DNA of 64,000 nt from Curtobacterium sp. BH-2-1-1 (lineage in GTDB: Bacteria; Actinomycetota; Actinomycetes; Actinomycetales; Microbacteriaceae): positions 2,852,001 to 2,916,000 of the forward strand of contig NZ_CP017580.1 of the NCBI RefSeq assembly GCF_001806325.1, given 5' to 3'. The notes below the pieces were generated by a model. It made no database searches. It was not told the DNA's origin and worked only from the letters and a program-made list of their open reading frames with translations. Below, piece after piece: positions 24,665 to 32,872 of this stretch. Every line of letters begins with the position of its first letter. The first letter of the stretch is position 1. The position numbers and the translations under genes were made by a program.

Positions 24665-25036
24665 CTACCGCGCGCTGAGCACGCCCGCCTGACGGAGTGC
24701 CCGCTCGATCACCGCGGCCGTGCTGCGCCAGGCATCGTGCCGCCGCTTCGCACCGATCTGCCCGCCCGACACCGCGGTGCCGTGCCCGGAGTGCCGCAAC
24801 GTGATCGTGGTCGACGTCCCCGTGACGGTCGTCGAGAGCTCGTACCGCCGGAACTCCCGCGACGGGTGCACGAGCGCCCCGAGCAGGATCGTGAGCACCC
24901 GGTTGCCCGTCGTCGCGGTGAGCGTCCCGCCCGTCGACTCGACGTGGTGCCCTGCCTGCTGCAGTGCGGCGCCGGCGGCCTCCATCGCGGTGCAGCGGTC
25001 GCCCGTGTGCACGGCGAACTCGGTCGTGTGGTCCAT
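24665..25036 (-). CDS. Hypothetical protein, 123 residues
   Basis: Small soluble-looking protein of unknown function. It begins MDHTTEFAVHTGDRCTAMEA and has an alternating hydrophobic pattern in the middle (NRVLTILLGALVH, YELSTTVTGTSTTITLRHSG), suggesting a mostly beta fold; the C-terminus is basic and helical (RRHDAWRSTAAVIERALRQ). The start is well supported: on the minus strand GGGGAGGAACG lies just before the ATG, a near-perfect Shine-Dalgarno sequence that is rare in this window. It runs toward the hairpin block and diverges from the hydratase genes. No motif identifies a function. Confidence 0.7.
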   Translation of the reverse strand: MDHTTEFAVHTGDRCTAMEAAGAALQQAGHHVESTGGTLTATTGNRVLTILLGALVHPSREFRRYELSTTVTGTSTTITLRHSGHGTAVSGGQIGAKRRHDAWRSTAAVIERALRQAGVLSAR

Positions 25037-25152
25037 CGTTCCTCCCCATCCCCGGAGATCGGTGTCGGTTCCCCCGAACCGCGTCGGGTCAGCATAGCCG
25101 ATGCATTCTCATGAACACAGGCCCCCGAGCGGGCGTCGCTAGACTGCCGGAC

Positions 25153-25602
25153 GTGTCTGTGAACCCCGAGCTCGTCGGCAGGACGTTCCCGCCGGCCCAG
25201 CCCTACCTGGTCGGTCGCGAGAAGGTGCGCGAGTTCTCCCGCGCCGTGTTCGCGACGAACCCGATCCACCACGAGCCCGAGGCCGCCCGCGCCGCCGGCT
25301 ACGACGACGTCGTCGCCCCGCCGACCTTCGCGGTCGTCGTGCAAGAGGCCACGCTCGCCCAGCTCCTCGCCGAGCCCGACGCCGGCATCGACTTCTCCCG
25401 CGTGGTCCACGGCGAGCAGGCCTTCGCCTACGAGCGACCGATCGTCGCCGGGGACGAGCTCACCGCGACCCTGACCGTGACGAGCGTGAAGACCCTCGGC
25501 GGCAACGCCATGGTCACCGCCGAGAGCACGATGAACGACGCCGCGGGGGAGCACGTCGTCACGGCGACCTCCACCCTCGTGGTCCGAGGAGACGACGCAT
25601 GA
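25153..25602 (+). CDS. MaoC-like dehydratase, HadA-type subunit
   Basis: A 149-residue hot-dog-fold protein matching the N-terminal (FAS1-DH) half of MaoC hydratases: VGRTFPPAQPYLVGREKVREFSRA, NPIHHEPEAARAAGYDDVVAPPTFAVV and a C-terminal TVTSVKTLGGNAMVTAE. In mycobacteria HadA is the substrate-binding partner of HadB in (3R)-hydroxyacyl-ACP dehydration. GTG 25153 follows TAGACT (25140-25145) by 7 nt, hence probably leaderless. The stop overlaps the next ATG (ATGA). The order hadA-hadB ... tRNA-Trp-secE-nusG-rplK-rplA resembles the mycobacterial locus, but mycolate synthesis is not implied. Confidence 0.85.
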   Translation: MSVNPELVGRTFPPAQPYLVGREKVREFSRAVFATNPIHHEPEAARAAGYDDVVAPPTFAVVVQEATLAQLLAEPDAGIDFSRVVHGEQAFAYERPIVAGDELTATLTVTSVKTLGGNAMVTAESTMNDAAGEHVVTATSTLVVRGDDA

Positions 25603-26024
25603 CCACCGCACCCGTGACCGCGCTCGAGGTCGGCACCGTCGTCGCCGAGCGCGACGTCCACATCACCCGCGACTCGCTCGTCCGCTACGCCGGCGCGTCC
25701 GGCGACTTCAACCCGATCCACTACCGCGACGACGTCGCCGCCTCCGTCGGCCTGCCCGGTGTCCTGGCGCACGGCATGCTCACGATGGGGCTGGCCGTGC
25801 AGCCGGTCTCCGAGTGGCTCGGCGACCGCGGCTGGGTGGTCCGCTACGGCGTCCGGTTCACCCGCCCCGTGGTCGTCGACCCGGAGCAGGGCGCCACCGT
25901 CGGCGTCGTCGCCAAGGTCGGCACCGTCGACGACGACGGCCGTCCGCAGCGCATCGACCTCACCGTGACCGCCGCCGGGCAGACCGTGCTCGGCAAGGCG
26001 CAGGTCACGGTGGCGTTCCGCTGA
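25599..26024 (+). CDS. MaoC family dehydratase, HadB-type catalytic subunit
   Basis: A 141-residue hot-dog protein bearing the hydratase-2 motif: YAGASGDFNPIHYRDDVAASVGLPGVLAHGMLTMG contains the catalytic Asp (GDFNPIH) and His in the usual D-x4-H spacing, so this is the catalytic partner of the preceding HadA-like protein. The complex should reversibly hydrate enoyl-thioesters. ATG 25599 overlaps the hadA-like stop by four bases, and murB begins three bases after its stop, so all three are translated from one transcript. The exact acyl substrate is unknown. Confidence 0.88.
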   Translation: MTTAPVTALEVGTVVAERDVHITRDSLVRYAGASGDFNPIHYRDDVAASVGLPGVLAHGMLTMGLAVQPVSEWLGDRGWVVRYGVRFTRPVVVDPEQGATVGVVAKVGTVDDDGRPQRIDLTVTAAGQTVLGKAQVTVAFR

Positions 26025-26026
26025 CC

Positions 26027-27055
26027 GTGACGGAGTCGGTCCTCGCCGACCTCACGACGCTGCGCGTCGGTGGTCCCGCGGCGCGGCTGCTCACGGCGTC
26101 GACCACCGACGAGCTCGTCGCGCACGTCACGGCGGCGTGGGACGACGACGAGTGGCTGGTCCTCGGCGGCGGCAGCAACCTGCTCGTCGCCGACGACGGC
26201 TTCGACGGCACCGTCGTGCTCGTGCGCACGACGGGCATCGAACACGACGCCGACGACGACGGCGTCACCGTCCGCGTCGCGGCCGGCGAGCCGTGGGACG
26301 CGTTCGTCGCCACGACGGTCGAGAACGGGTGGACGGGCCTGGAGGCGCTGAGCGGCATCCCGGGCACCGTCGGCGCCGCCCCCGTGCAGAACATCGGCGC
26401 CTACGGGGTCGAGCTGTCCGACGTGCTCACCCGGATCGAGTTCCTCGACGCGTCGACGGGGGAGCGCGCGTGGGTCCCAGCGGCCGAGCTGGCGCTCGGC
26501 TACCGCACCTCGACCCTCAAGCACGGACGGCGCGGTGCCGTGCTGACGGTCGAGTTCCGGCTCGGCACCGTCCGAGGCGCCGGGGTCCCGGTCCGCTACG
26601 CCCAGCTCGCCGGGTCGCTCGGTGTCGAGCTCGGGGCGTTCGTCGAGCCGGCGACGGTGCGGTCTGAGGTCCTGCGGCTCCGGGGGTCCAAGGGCATGGT
26701 CCTCGACGCGGACGACCACGACACGTGGAGCGCGGGGTCGTTCTTCACGAACCCGATCGTGTCCGCCGCCTTCGCCGAGACCCTGCCGGCCGAGGCGCCG
26801 CGCTGGCCGGCGGGCGACGACGTCAAGCTCAGCGCCGCGTGGCTCATCGAGCACGCCGGCGTCCACCGCGGGTACGCCGTCCCCGGGTCCCGCGCGGCGA
26901 TCTCGTCGAAGCACACACTCGCGCTGACGAATCGCGGGGGAGCGACCGCCGCCCAGGTGGCCGAACTCGCCCGCTACGTCCAGGTGACCGTCCTGAACCG
27001 CTTCGGTGTCTCGCTCGTGCCGGAACCCGTCGTGGTGGGCGACCTGCTCGCCTGA
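26027..27055 (+). CDS. murB: UDP-N-acetylmuramate dehydrogenase
   Basis: FAD enzyme that reduces UDP-GlcNAc-enolpyruvate to UDP-MurNAc in peptidoglycan synthesis; cytoplasmic. It has 342 residues. FAD-binding elements: TLRVGGPAARLL near the N-terminus, VLGGGSNLLVADDGF, and GLEALSGIPGTVGAAPVQNIGAYG. The substrate Tyr/Arg region is LGYRTSTLKH, the proton-donor serine is in SAGSFFTNPI, and the last catalytic Glu region is near LVPEPVVVG. The absence of the long insert with a distal Tyr suggests type II-like features, but this was not aligned. GTG 26027 sits two bases after the previous stop. Confidence 0.93.
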   Translation: MTESVLADLTTLRVGGPAARLLTASTTDELVAHVTAAWDDDEWLVLGGGSNLLVADDGFDGTVVLVRTTGIEHDADDDGVTVRVAAGEPWDAFVATTVENGWTGLEALSGIPGTVGAAPVQNIGAYGVELSDVLTRIEFLDASTGERAWVPAAELALGYRTSTLKHGRRGAVLTVEFRLGTVRGAGVPVRYAQLAGSLGVELGAFVEPATVRSEVLRLRGSKGMVLDADDHDTWSAGSFFTNPIVSAAFAETLPAEAPRWPAGDDVKLSAAWLIEHAGVHRGYAVPGSRAAISSKHTLALTNRGGATAAQVAELARYVQVTVLNRFGVSLVPEPVVVGDLLA

Positions 27056-27086
27056 GCCGAGCCGCGCCTCCTGGCCCGCGACGCGC

Positions 27087-27115
27087 AACGGCCCACCTCG
27101 ACGAGGTGGGCCGTT
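27087..27115. terminator. Bidirectional terminator between murB and the aminotransferase gene
   Basis: AACGGCCCACCTCG (27087-27100) pairs perfectly with CGAGGTGGGCCGTT (27102-27115). It lies between two convergent genes. A half GGAGGCGCGG element (GCCGCGCCTCCTGGC, 27061-27075) precedes it. Confidence 0.75.
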
Positions 27116-27131
27116 CCGCATTGACGGGTGA

Positions 27132-28382
27132 CTACGCGAAGAACTTCGCGAGCCGCGCGACGCCCTCGGCGATGTCGTCGTCACCGAGCGCGTACGACAG
27201 GCGGAGGTAGCCGGAGGGGCCGAACGCCTCACCGGGGACGACCGCGACCTCGGCGTGCTCGAGGATGAGGTCGGCGAGCTCGAGCGTCGTGGTCGGAGTC
27301 GAGCCGGCCCACTCGCGGCCGAGGAGCGCCGTGACGTCGGGGTAGACGTAGAAGGCGCCGTGCGGGGTCGGCGTGACGAAGCCCGGGATCGCGTTCAGAC
27401 CCGCGACGATCGCCTGCCGACGGCGGTCGAAGGCCTCGCGCATGGCCGTGACGGGTTCCTGCGGGCCGGTCAGCGCGGCGATCGCGGCGCGCTGCGACAC
27501 GTTCGACACGTTGCTCGACAGGTGCGACTGCAGGTTCGACGCCGCCTTGACCGCGTCGGACGGTCCGATGAACCACCCGACACGCCACCCGGTCATCGCG
27601 TACGTCTTCGCGACGCCGTTGACGAGGATCGTCGTGTCGGCGAGGGCCGGGACCGCTTCGAGGATGCCGGTGAACCGCACGCCGTCGTACACGAGGTCCT
27701 GGTAGATCTCGTCGCTGATGACCCAGATGCCGTGCTCGAGCGCCCACTCGCCGATGGCCTTCGTCTGCTCGGCGGTGTACACCGAGCCGGTCGGGTTCGA
27801 CGGCGAGCAGAACAGCAGCGCCTTGGTCTTCGGGGTGCGGGCGGCCTCGAGCTGGTCGACCGTGACGAGGTAGTCCTGGTCGCTGCCGGCGAAGACCTCG
27901 ACGGGGACGCCCCCGGCGAGCCGGATGGCCTCGGGGTAAGTGGTCCAGTACGGCGCCGGCAGGAGGACCTCGTCGCCGTCGTCCACGATCGTCTGGAACG
28001 CCTGGTAGACGGCCTGCTTGCCGCCGTTCGTGACGATCACCCGGGCGGGGTCGACGGTGATGCCGGACTCGCGGGCGGTCTTCTCGGCGATCGCCTGCTT
28101 GAGCTCGGGCAGGCCGGTCGCGGGCGTGTACCGGTGGTTCTTCGGGTCCTGCGCTGCCTGCACGGCGGCGTCGACGACGTGCTGCGGCGTGGCGAAGTCC
28201 GGCTCGCCCGCGGCGAACGAGATGACCGGGCGGCCGACGGCCTTGAGCGCCTTGGCCTTCGCATCGACCTTGAGCGTCGCGGACTCGGCGATCGCGGCGA
28301 TGCGGGACGCGATGCGCGGCCGATCGGTGGTCGCGGCAGCGGGGTGGGCGGTGGACTCGGGGCCTGGGGCTTCGGTGCTCAC
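27132..28382 (-). CDS. Pyridoxal phosphate-dependent aminotransferase (aspartate aminotransferase class I)
   Basis: Fold-type I aminotransferase of 416 residues, probably making aspartate from oxaloacetate and glutamate. Signatures are [31 protein letters not shown], the PLP-ring Tyr region [33 protein letters not shown] and the lysine block [16 protein letters not shown] with Lys259 as the Schiff base. Substrate-binding arginine is in LRLSYA near the end. GTG 28382 is favoured because TAGGCT on the minus strand (28390-28395) is 7 nt upstream; the longer frame would enter the tRNA-Trp promoter. AspC/AspAT-Ib is likely, but other amino-acid specificities cannot be excluded. Confidence 0.9.
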   Translation of the reverse strand: MSTEAPGPESTAHPAAATTDRPRIASRIAAIAESATLKVDAKAKALKAVGRPVISFAAGEPDFATPQHVVDAAVQAAQDPKNHRYTPATGLPELKQAIAEKTARESGITVDPARVIVTNGGKQAVYQAFQTIVDDGDEVLLPAPYWTTYPEAIRLAGGVPVEVFAGSDQDYLVTVDQLEAARTPKTKALLFCSPSNPTGSVYTAEQTKAIGEWALEHGIWVISDEIYQDLVYDGVRFTGILEAVPALADTTILVNGVAKTYAMTGWRVGWFIGPSDAVKAASNLQSHLSSNVSNVSQRAAIAALTGPQEPVTAMREAFDRRRQAIVAGLNAIPGFVTPTPHGAFYVYPDVTALLGREWAGSTPTTTLELADLILEHAEVAVVPGEAFGPSGYLRLSYALGDDDIAEGVARLAKFFA

Positions 28383-28494
28383 GGGGCCCAGCCTACCGGC
28401 GCGGCACGCCGGAGCATCCGTCAAGTGGACACCGTGTGACGGACTCCCGTACACTCGACCACCGGAACACGGATCGGTGACGAACCGTGTCCGA

Positions 28495-28567
28495 AGGGCG
28501 GTGGCTCAATTGGTAGAGCAGCGGTCTCCAAAACCGCAGGTTGCAGGTTCGAGTCCTGTCCGCCCTG
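28495..28567 (+). tRNA. tRNA-Trp (CCA)
   Basis: The acceptor stem AGGGCGG pairs with CCGCCCT (28560-28566), discriminator G. The anticodon arm GCGGTCTCCAAAACCGC gives anticodon CCA at 28528-28530. It lies 20 bases upstream of secE, the common bacterial tRNA-Trp-secE-nusG arrangement. A -10-like TACACT is at 28450-28455. Confidence 0.95.
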
Positions 28568-28587
28568 CACATCTGGAAGGGTAGAAG

Positions 28588-28866
28588 TTGGCGAGCAAAG
28601 ACATGGAGACGACGGCGGATGACGTCGTCGCCAAGGCGAAGCAGGACCGGGCCGAGCGCCGTGGTCCGTTCGCTGCCATCGTGCTCTTCATCCGTCAGGT
28701 CCTCGGCGAACTCCGCAAGGTGGTCACGCCGACCCGCAAGGAGCTCTTCAGCTACACGGGCGTCGTCCTGGTTTTCGTCGTCGTGATGATGATCCTGGTG
28801 TCGGTCCTCGACTTCGTGTTCGGACTCGGCGTCGGGTACGTGTTCGGCAACGGGCCGACGGCCTGA
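28588..28866 (+). CDS. secE: Preprotein translocase subunit SecE
   Basis: A 92-residue single-pass membrane protein that stabilises SecY in the SecYEG channel. A hydrophilic N-terminus of about 40 residues is followed by the conserved amphipathic helix FIRQVLGELRKVVTPTRKEL and one membrane helix, YTGVVLVFVVVMMILVSVLD. The start is TTG 28588, preceded by GGAAGGG at a suitable distance; no ATG or GTG gives a complete amphipathic helix with a ribosome site. It sits between tRNA-Trp and nusG. Confidence 0.95.
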   Translation: MASKDMETTADDVVAKAKQDRAERRGPFAAIVLFIRQVLGELRKVVTPTRKELFSYTGVVLVFVVVMMILVSVLDFVFGLGVGYVFGNGPTA

Positions 28867-28985
28867 GCCGGACGCCGGCTGTCCTGACCGCTCGCGGACA
28901 GGAGTACGGTCGCCCGAGACGGCGCCGGTCGTGAACCGATCCGCCCGCCAACCCGATCCGCATCACCGAACGGAAAGATTCGACA

Positions 28986-30035
28986 GTGTCTGACAACTCC
29001 CGCGACGACATCGACCTCGCCACGGCTGCCGAGCAGTCCTCCGAAGTCGAGGAGAACCAGGAAGGCGACGTCGAGACCGGCGAGGAGCGTTCGGCCGAGT
29101 CCGCCGAAGAGCGAGCCATCGAGATCGAGGACGAGAACGACGAGTCCCTCGGCCTGAGCGACGAGCCCGACGACGGCACCGTCGACGCCGGCATCGACGA
29201 GGCGCTCACCGCGCTGGCCGAGTCGCGCGACCCCGAGGCCGACGCCGTCGTGGACGACGCGCTCGAGATCGACACCGCCGACGAGGCCGAGGCCGCCGTC
29301 GAGGCAGTCGAGGACGAAGAAGAGGTCGAGCTGGAAGAGGAGACCGCGGCCGAGGCCAACGCGACCCTCGCCGCCGATGAGGCCCTCGACGCTGAAGAAG
29401 CCGAAGAAGAGGCCGAGGTCGACCCGTACGAGGCCTTCAAGGCCGAGCTGCGGATGAAGCCGGGCAAGTGGTACGTCATCCACTCCTACGCGGGCTTCGA
29501 GCGCCGCGTGAAGTCGAACATCGAGAACCGCATGGTCTCGATGTCGATGGAGGACTACATCTACCAGGTCGAGGTCCCGATGGAGGACGTCGTCGAGATC
29601 AAGAACGGGCAGCGCAAGCTGGTCACCCGCGTCCGGATCCCCTCGTACGTGCTCGTCCGCATGGACCTCAACGAGGACTCGTGGTCCGTCGTCCGGCACA
29701 CCCCGGGTGTCACCGGCTTCGTCGGCAACGCCCACAACCCGACGCCGCTCCGCTTCGACGAGGCGTTCGGCATGCTGAAGTCCCTGGTCCAGGTGGCCGA
29801 GGCCGCTCCGACCAAGGGCGGCGCGAAGGGCTCCGGCGGCGCACAGTCCCAGCCGGCGGCCGAGGTCGACTTCGAGATCGGCGAGACGATCACCATCAAG
29901 GAAGGCTCGTTCGCGGGTCTCCCGGGGTCGATCTCCGAGATCAAGCCGGAGAGCGGCAAGCTCACGGTCCTCGTCTCGCTGTTCGAGCGCGAGACCCCGG
30001 TCGAGCTCAGCTTCGACCAGGTCACCAAGCTGTAG
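28986..30035 (+). CDS. nusG: Transcription termination/antitermination factor NusG with acidic N-terminal extension
   Basis: RNA-polymerase-associated elongation factor. It has 349 residues, about 170 more than E. coli NusG. Residues 1-150 are a very acidic, low-complexity extension (runs such as [17 protein letters not shown] and [17 protein letters not shown]). The NGN domain then begins [19 protein letters not shown], with [29 protein letters not shown]. The KOW domain at the end is [20 protein letters not shown]...[14 protein letters not shown]. An insert of about 20 residues (SDQG-like [13 protein letters not shown]) separates the domains. GTG 28986 has a GGAAAG site. Acidic extensions are common in actinobacterial NusG. 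Confidence 0.95.
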   Translation: MSDNSRDDIDLATAAEQSSEVEENQEGDVETGEERSAESAEERAIEIEDENDESLGLSDEPDDGTVDAGIDEALTALAESRDPEADAVVDDALEIDTADEAEAAVEAVEDEEEVELEEETAAEANATLAADEALDAEEAEEEAEVDPYEAFKAELRMKPGKWYVIHSYAGFERRVKSNIENRMVSMSMEDYIYQVEVPMEDVVEIKNGQRKLVTRVRIPSYVLVRMDLNEDSWSVVRHTPGVTGFVGNAHNPTPLRFDEAFGMLKSLVQVAEAAPTKGGAKGSGGAQSQPAAEVDFEIGETITIKEGSFAGLPGSISEIKPESGKLTVLVSLFERETPVELSFDQVTKL

Positions 30036-30052
30036 TCCAACCCGATCATCGG

Positions 30053-30097
30053 GTAGACTCAACGAGTTTGGCCCCGCACGCTTCGTGCGTGCGGGGC
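30053..30097 (+). promoter_or_regulatory. rplK-rplA promoter and leader hairpin
   Basis: TAGACT at about 30053-30058 is a good -10. The transcript would start near 30065 and run about 110 bases before rplK. It immediately contains a strong hairpin, GCCCCGCACG (30071-30080) pairing with CGTGCGGGGC (30088-30097), followed by TTC, a weak T-run. It may be the nusG terminator, a leader attenuator, or both. Confidence 0.55.
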
Positions 30098-30177
30098 TTC
30101 ACCGCGGTCCGGAACGGCCGGGCCAGCGGGAGAGTGCACGGATCCCCGTGCGTTCGATTCCAGGAGGAAGACAAGTC

Positions 30178-30609
30178 ATGGCACCGAAGAAGAAGGTCAC
30201 GGGCCTGATCAAGCTGCAGATCAACGCGGGCGCCGCCAACCCGGCCCCGCCGATCGGTCCGGCGCTCGGTCAGCACGGCGTCAACATCATGGAGTTCTGC
30301 AAGGCGTACAACGCGGCGACCGAGTCGCAGCGTGGCAACGTCGTGCCGGTCGAGATCACCGTCTACGAGGACCGTTCGTTCACGTTCGTCCTCAAGACCC
30401 CGCCGGCGGCAGAGCTGATCAAGAAGGCCGCGGGTGTGCAGAAGGGTTCCGCGACCCCGCACACGGTCAAGGTCGCGAAGATCTCGATGGACCAGGTCCG
30501 TCAGATCGCCGAGACCAAGCAGGCCGACCTGAACGCCAACGACATCGAGCAGGCCGCGAAGATCATCGCCGGCACCGCTCGCTCGATGGGCATCACGGTC
30601 GAGGCGTAA
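30178..30609 (+). CDS. rplK: 50S ribosomal protein L11
   Basis: A 143-residue ribosomal protein of the GTPase-associated centre, binding 23S rRNA with L10. The N-terminal domain begins [42 protein letters not shown], diagnostic in its proline-rich [10 protein letters not shown]; the C-terminal RNA-binding domain includes [15 protein letters not shown] and ends [14 protein letters not shown] 30178 follows an excellent AGGAGGAAG site. It forms an operon with rplA. Confidence 0.97.
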   Translation: MAPKKKVTGLIKLQINAGAANPAPPIGPALGQHGVNIMEFCKAYNAATESQRGNVVPVEITVYEDRSFTFVLKTPPAAELIKKAAGVQKGSATPHTVKVAKISMDQVRQIAETKQADLNANDIEQAAKIIAGTARSMGITVEA

Positions 30610-30697
30610 GCCCCACCTGCTCAGGCACACAACCGAACACCCTTCCGTGGGAGAGCCGCGCCGGCTCGTCAACCACGTAGCTCCCAAGGAGAACACC

Positions 30698-31387
30698 ATG
30701 GCGAAGAAGTCCAAGGCCTACCAGGCCGCGGCCGCGAAGATCGAGGCCGACAAGTTCTACACCCCCACCGAGGCAGTCGCCCTCGCGAAGGAGACCGGTT
30801 CCACCAAGACCGACTCCACCGTCGAGGTCGCCCTCAAGCTCGGTGTCGACCCGCGCAAGGCGGACCAGATGGTCCGTGGCACGGTCATCCTGCCGCACGG
30901 CACGGGCAAGACCGCCCGCGTCATCGTCTTCGCGGTCGGCGCAGCGGCTGAGGCCGCCATCGCCGCCGGCGCCGACGAGGTCGGTGGCGACGAGCTCATC
31001 GCGAAGGTCGCCGAGGGCTACACCGCCTTCGACTCCGCCGTCGCGACGCCGGAGCTCATGGGCAAGGTCGGTCGTCTCGGTAAGGTGCTCGGCCCGCGTG
31101 GCCTCATGCCGAACCCGAAGACCGGCACCGTGACCCCGAACGTGGCGCAGGCCGTCAACGACATCAAGGGCGGCAAGATCGAGTTCCGCGTCGACAAGCA
31201 CGCCAACGTGCACTTCGTCGTCGGCAAGGCCTCGTTCACGCCGGAGCAGCTCGACGAGAACATCTCGACCGCGCTCGAGGAGATCAACCGCCTCAAGCCG
31301 AGCGCCTCGAAGGGCCGCTACATCATGAAGGGCGCCGTCTCGACGACCTTCGGCCCGGGCATCCCGCTCGACGTCAACAGCATCTGA
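30698..31387 (+). CDS. rplA: 50S ribosomal protein L1
   Basis: A 229-residue protein of the L1 stalk; in many bacteria it also represses its own operon. Signatures: [33 protein letters not shown], and [24 protein letters not shown], the classic L1 motif. ATG 30698 has an AAGGAG site. The 88-base gap after rplK contains GTGGGAG and CTCCCA, which can pair to a hairpin just before the ribosome site and could be a regulatory structure. A terminator follows the gene. Confidence 0.97.
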   Translation: MAKKSKAYQAAAAKIEADKFYTPTEAVALAKETGSTKTDSTVEVALKLGVDPRKADQMVRGTVILPHGTGKTARVIVFAVGAAAEAAIAAGADEVGGDELIAKVAEGYTAFDSAVATPELMGKVGRLGKVLGPRGLMPNPKTGTVTPNVAQAVNDIKGGKIEFRVDKHANVHFVVGKASFTPEQLDENISTALEEINRLKPSASKGRYIMKGAVSTTFGPGIPLDVNSI

Positions 31388-31405
31388 TCCACTGATCAGT
31401 CTCGG

Positions 31406-31438
31406 AAGGACCCGCACCGCTCCCGGTGCGGGTCCTTT
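31406..31438 (+). terminator. rplK-rplA operon terminator
   Basis: AAGGACCCGCACC (31406-31418) pairs with GGTGCGGGTCCTT (31425-31437), loop GCTCCC, followed by TCG; the stem itself ends in TTT. Confidence 0.88.
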
Positions 31439-31474
31439 CGCGTACCCGGCGCGGTGTGCCGGTAGCGTGGCCTG

Positions 31475-32083
31475 GTGCGCACCCTCGTGAACTCGCTCCG
31501 GCTGCTCGCGGTCATCGCCGTCGTGGCCGCCATCGTCGGGCAGTGGCTGGTCAGCTCGAAGCTCCCGAGCTACAACCCGTGGAACTTCTTCGGCTACTTC
31601 ACGATCCAGTCGAACATCATCATCGCGTTGGCATTCGCCGTGACCCTCGTCGCGGCGGCCCGCCGGAAGCGCGGGGACCTGCGCGTGAGTCTGTTCCGCG
31701 GCGCGGCGACGGTGTACATCGCGACGACCGGGATCGTCTACAACACCCTGCTCACCGGGGTCGACGTGTCGGCGAACGTGCAGTGGTCGAACGACATCCT
31801 GCACAAGGTCCTCCCGGCGTACGCGGTGCTGGACTGGCTGCTGTTCTCCGACCGATCGAAGCTCCTGCTCCGGCACGTGTGGTGGTTCCTGATCTACCCG
31901 GCCGTCTGGACGATCGTGGTGCTCGTCCGCGGCGCGACGGACGGATGGGTGCCGTACCCGTTCCTGAACCCCGACCTGGGCTACGGCGTCGTGGCGCTGT
32001 ACTGCCTCGGGGTGGCGGTGTCGATCGTCCTGCTCGGCGTGCTCGTCATCGGGATGAGTCGCCTGCGGATCGTGAAGGTCTAG
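31475..32083 (+). CDS. Pr6Pr-like membrane protein
   Basis: A 202-residue protein with six hydrophobic segments. The pattern FFGYFTIQSNIIIALAF (segment 2), followed by YNTLLTG and HKVLPAYAVLDWLLF, with conserved N, H and D inside the membrane, matches the actinobacterial Pr6Pr family (distant relatives of FAR-17a/AIG1 integral membrane proteins). No function is established for the bacterial members. GTG 31475 lies 6 nt after TAGCGT (31463-31468), a leaderless start. Its stop codon shares the tetranucleotide CTAG with the stop of the oppositely transcribed YqaJ-like gene. Confidence 0.75.
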   Translation: MRTLVNSLRLLAVIAVVAAIVGQWLVSSKLPSYNPWNFFGYFTIQSNIIIALAFAVTLVAAARRKRGDLRVSLFRGAATVYIATTGIVYNTLLTGVDVSANVQWSNDILHKVLPAYAVLDWLLFSDRSKLLLRHVWWFLIYPAVWTIVVLVRGATDGWVPYPFLNPDLGYGVVALYCLGVAVSIVLLGVLVIGMSRLRIVKV

Positions 32084-32799
32084 CTCCGGAAGTCGCGCAG
32101 CCGGTCGAGCACGAGGTCGGCGAGCTGGATCAGCCCGCGGATCTGGTCGTCGTCGCGGTCGACCCACCGGCACTCGGGCTCGTCGGCGACCGGCACGAAG
32201 CCGTCGTGGCGTTCCCAGACGAACAGGGTGCGGTCGGCACCGAGCACGTACTGCTGCCACCAGATCTGGCGGAGGTAGTGCCGGGGGATGCTCCGCCAGC
32301 CCTTGCCGGTGGTCTTGATCTCGGCGAGGACGACCCGCGACGAACCGTCGACACCGACGCCGTCCGGGGTCGCGAGGTGGGCGCGGTTGGTGGCGGCGTG
32401 GAACAGGTGTGCGGACGGCTGGATGCCGTGCGTCGCGGCGACCCAGGCGGCGATGACCGGTTCGCGTTCCTTGCCGTGCTCCGTGTACGAGTTGCCGGAG
32501 AACCGCGAGCCGTACCGCTTGTCGGTGACGACCGCGTCGACGGCGCGCAGCGAGGCGAGCCGGGCGACGTCGGTGGCGGTGATGCCCATGGCGCGGGCGC
32601 GGAGCCACGCGACGCGGTCGGAGGAGTGCGCGACGATGCGCTCGGTGTGCCCGCGGAGCGCGGTGAACGCGTCGTGGACGACGGGGCCCGATGCCGTGGA
32701 GCCAGCCACGGATGCGACCGACACCGGCGTGCCGGGGGCGGGTTGCGCCTCCAGGCCGGGGTCCAGGTCGCCCCACAGGGTGGGCTGCACGATCGTCAC
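32080..32799 (-). CDS. YqaJ viral recombinase/exonuclease family protein
   Basis: A 239-residue nuclease of the lambda-exonuclease-like PD-(D/E)xK fold. Motifs in order: DRVAWLRARAMGITATDVARLA (the GITATD substrate segment), YTEHGKEREPVIAAWVA (Glu-rich helix), HLATPDGVGVD (catalytic Asp), VLAEIKTTGKGW (E-x-K), and RHYLRQIWWQQYVLGADR. The nuclease core appears complete. GTG 32799 is used since GAGAAT on the minus strand (32806-32811) lies 6 nt upstream. Family members in phages act with single-strand annealing proteins; no such partner or other phage gene is here, so it is likely a domesticated chromosomal copy. Confidence 0.82.
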   Translation of the reverse strand: MTIVQPTLWGDLDPGLEAQPAPGTPVSVASVAGSTASGPVVHDAFTALRGHTERIVAHSSDRVAWLRARAMGITATDVARLASLRAVDAVVTDKRYGSRFSGNSYTEHGKEREPVIAAWVAATHGIQPSAHLFHAATNRAHLATPDGVGVDGSSRVVLAEIKTTGKGWRSIPRHYLRQIWWQQYVLGADRTLFVWERHDGFVPVADEPECRWVDRDDDQIRGLIQLADLVLDRLRDFRS

Positions 32800-32872
32800 C
32801 CGTCGATTCTCTCCCCACGCACCGACGAGACGAAACCGACGCACCGGCGGACCCACGGACGCGACGCACCGG

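Noticed and set aside
24087-25049. Several overlapping open frames on both strands of the hairpin block
   Set aside because: Frames overlap each other in all phases, are Arg/Ala-rich, and merely translate the repeated hairpins.
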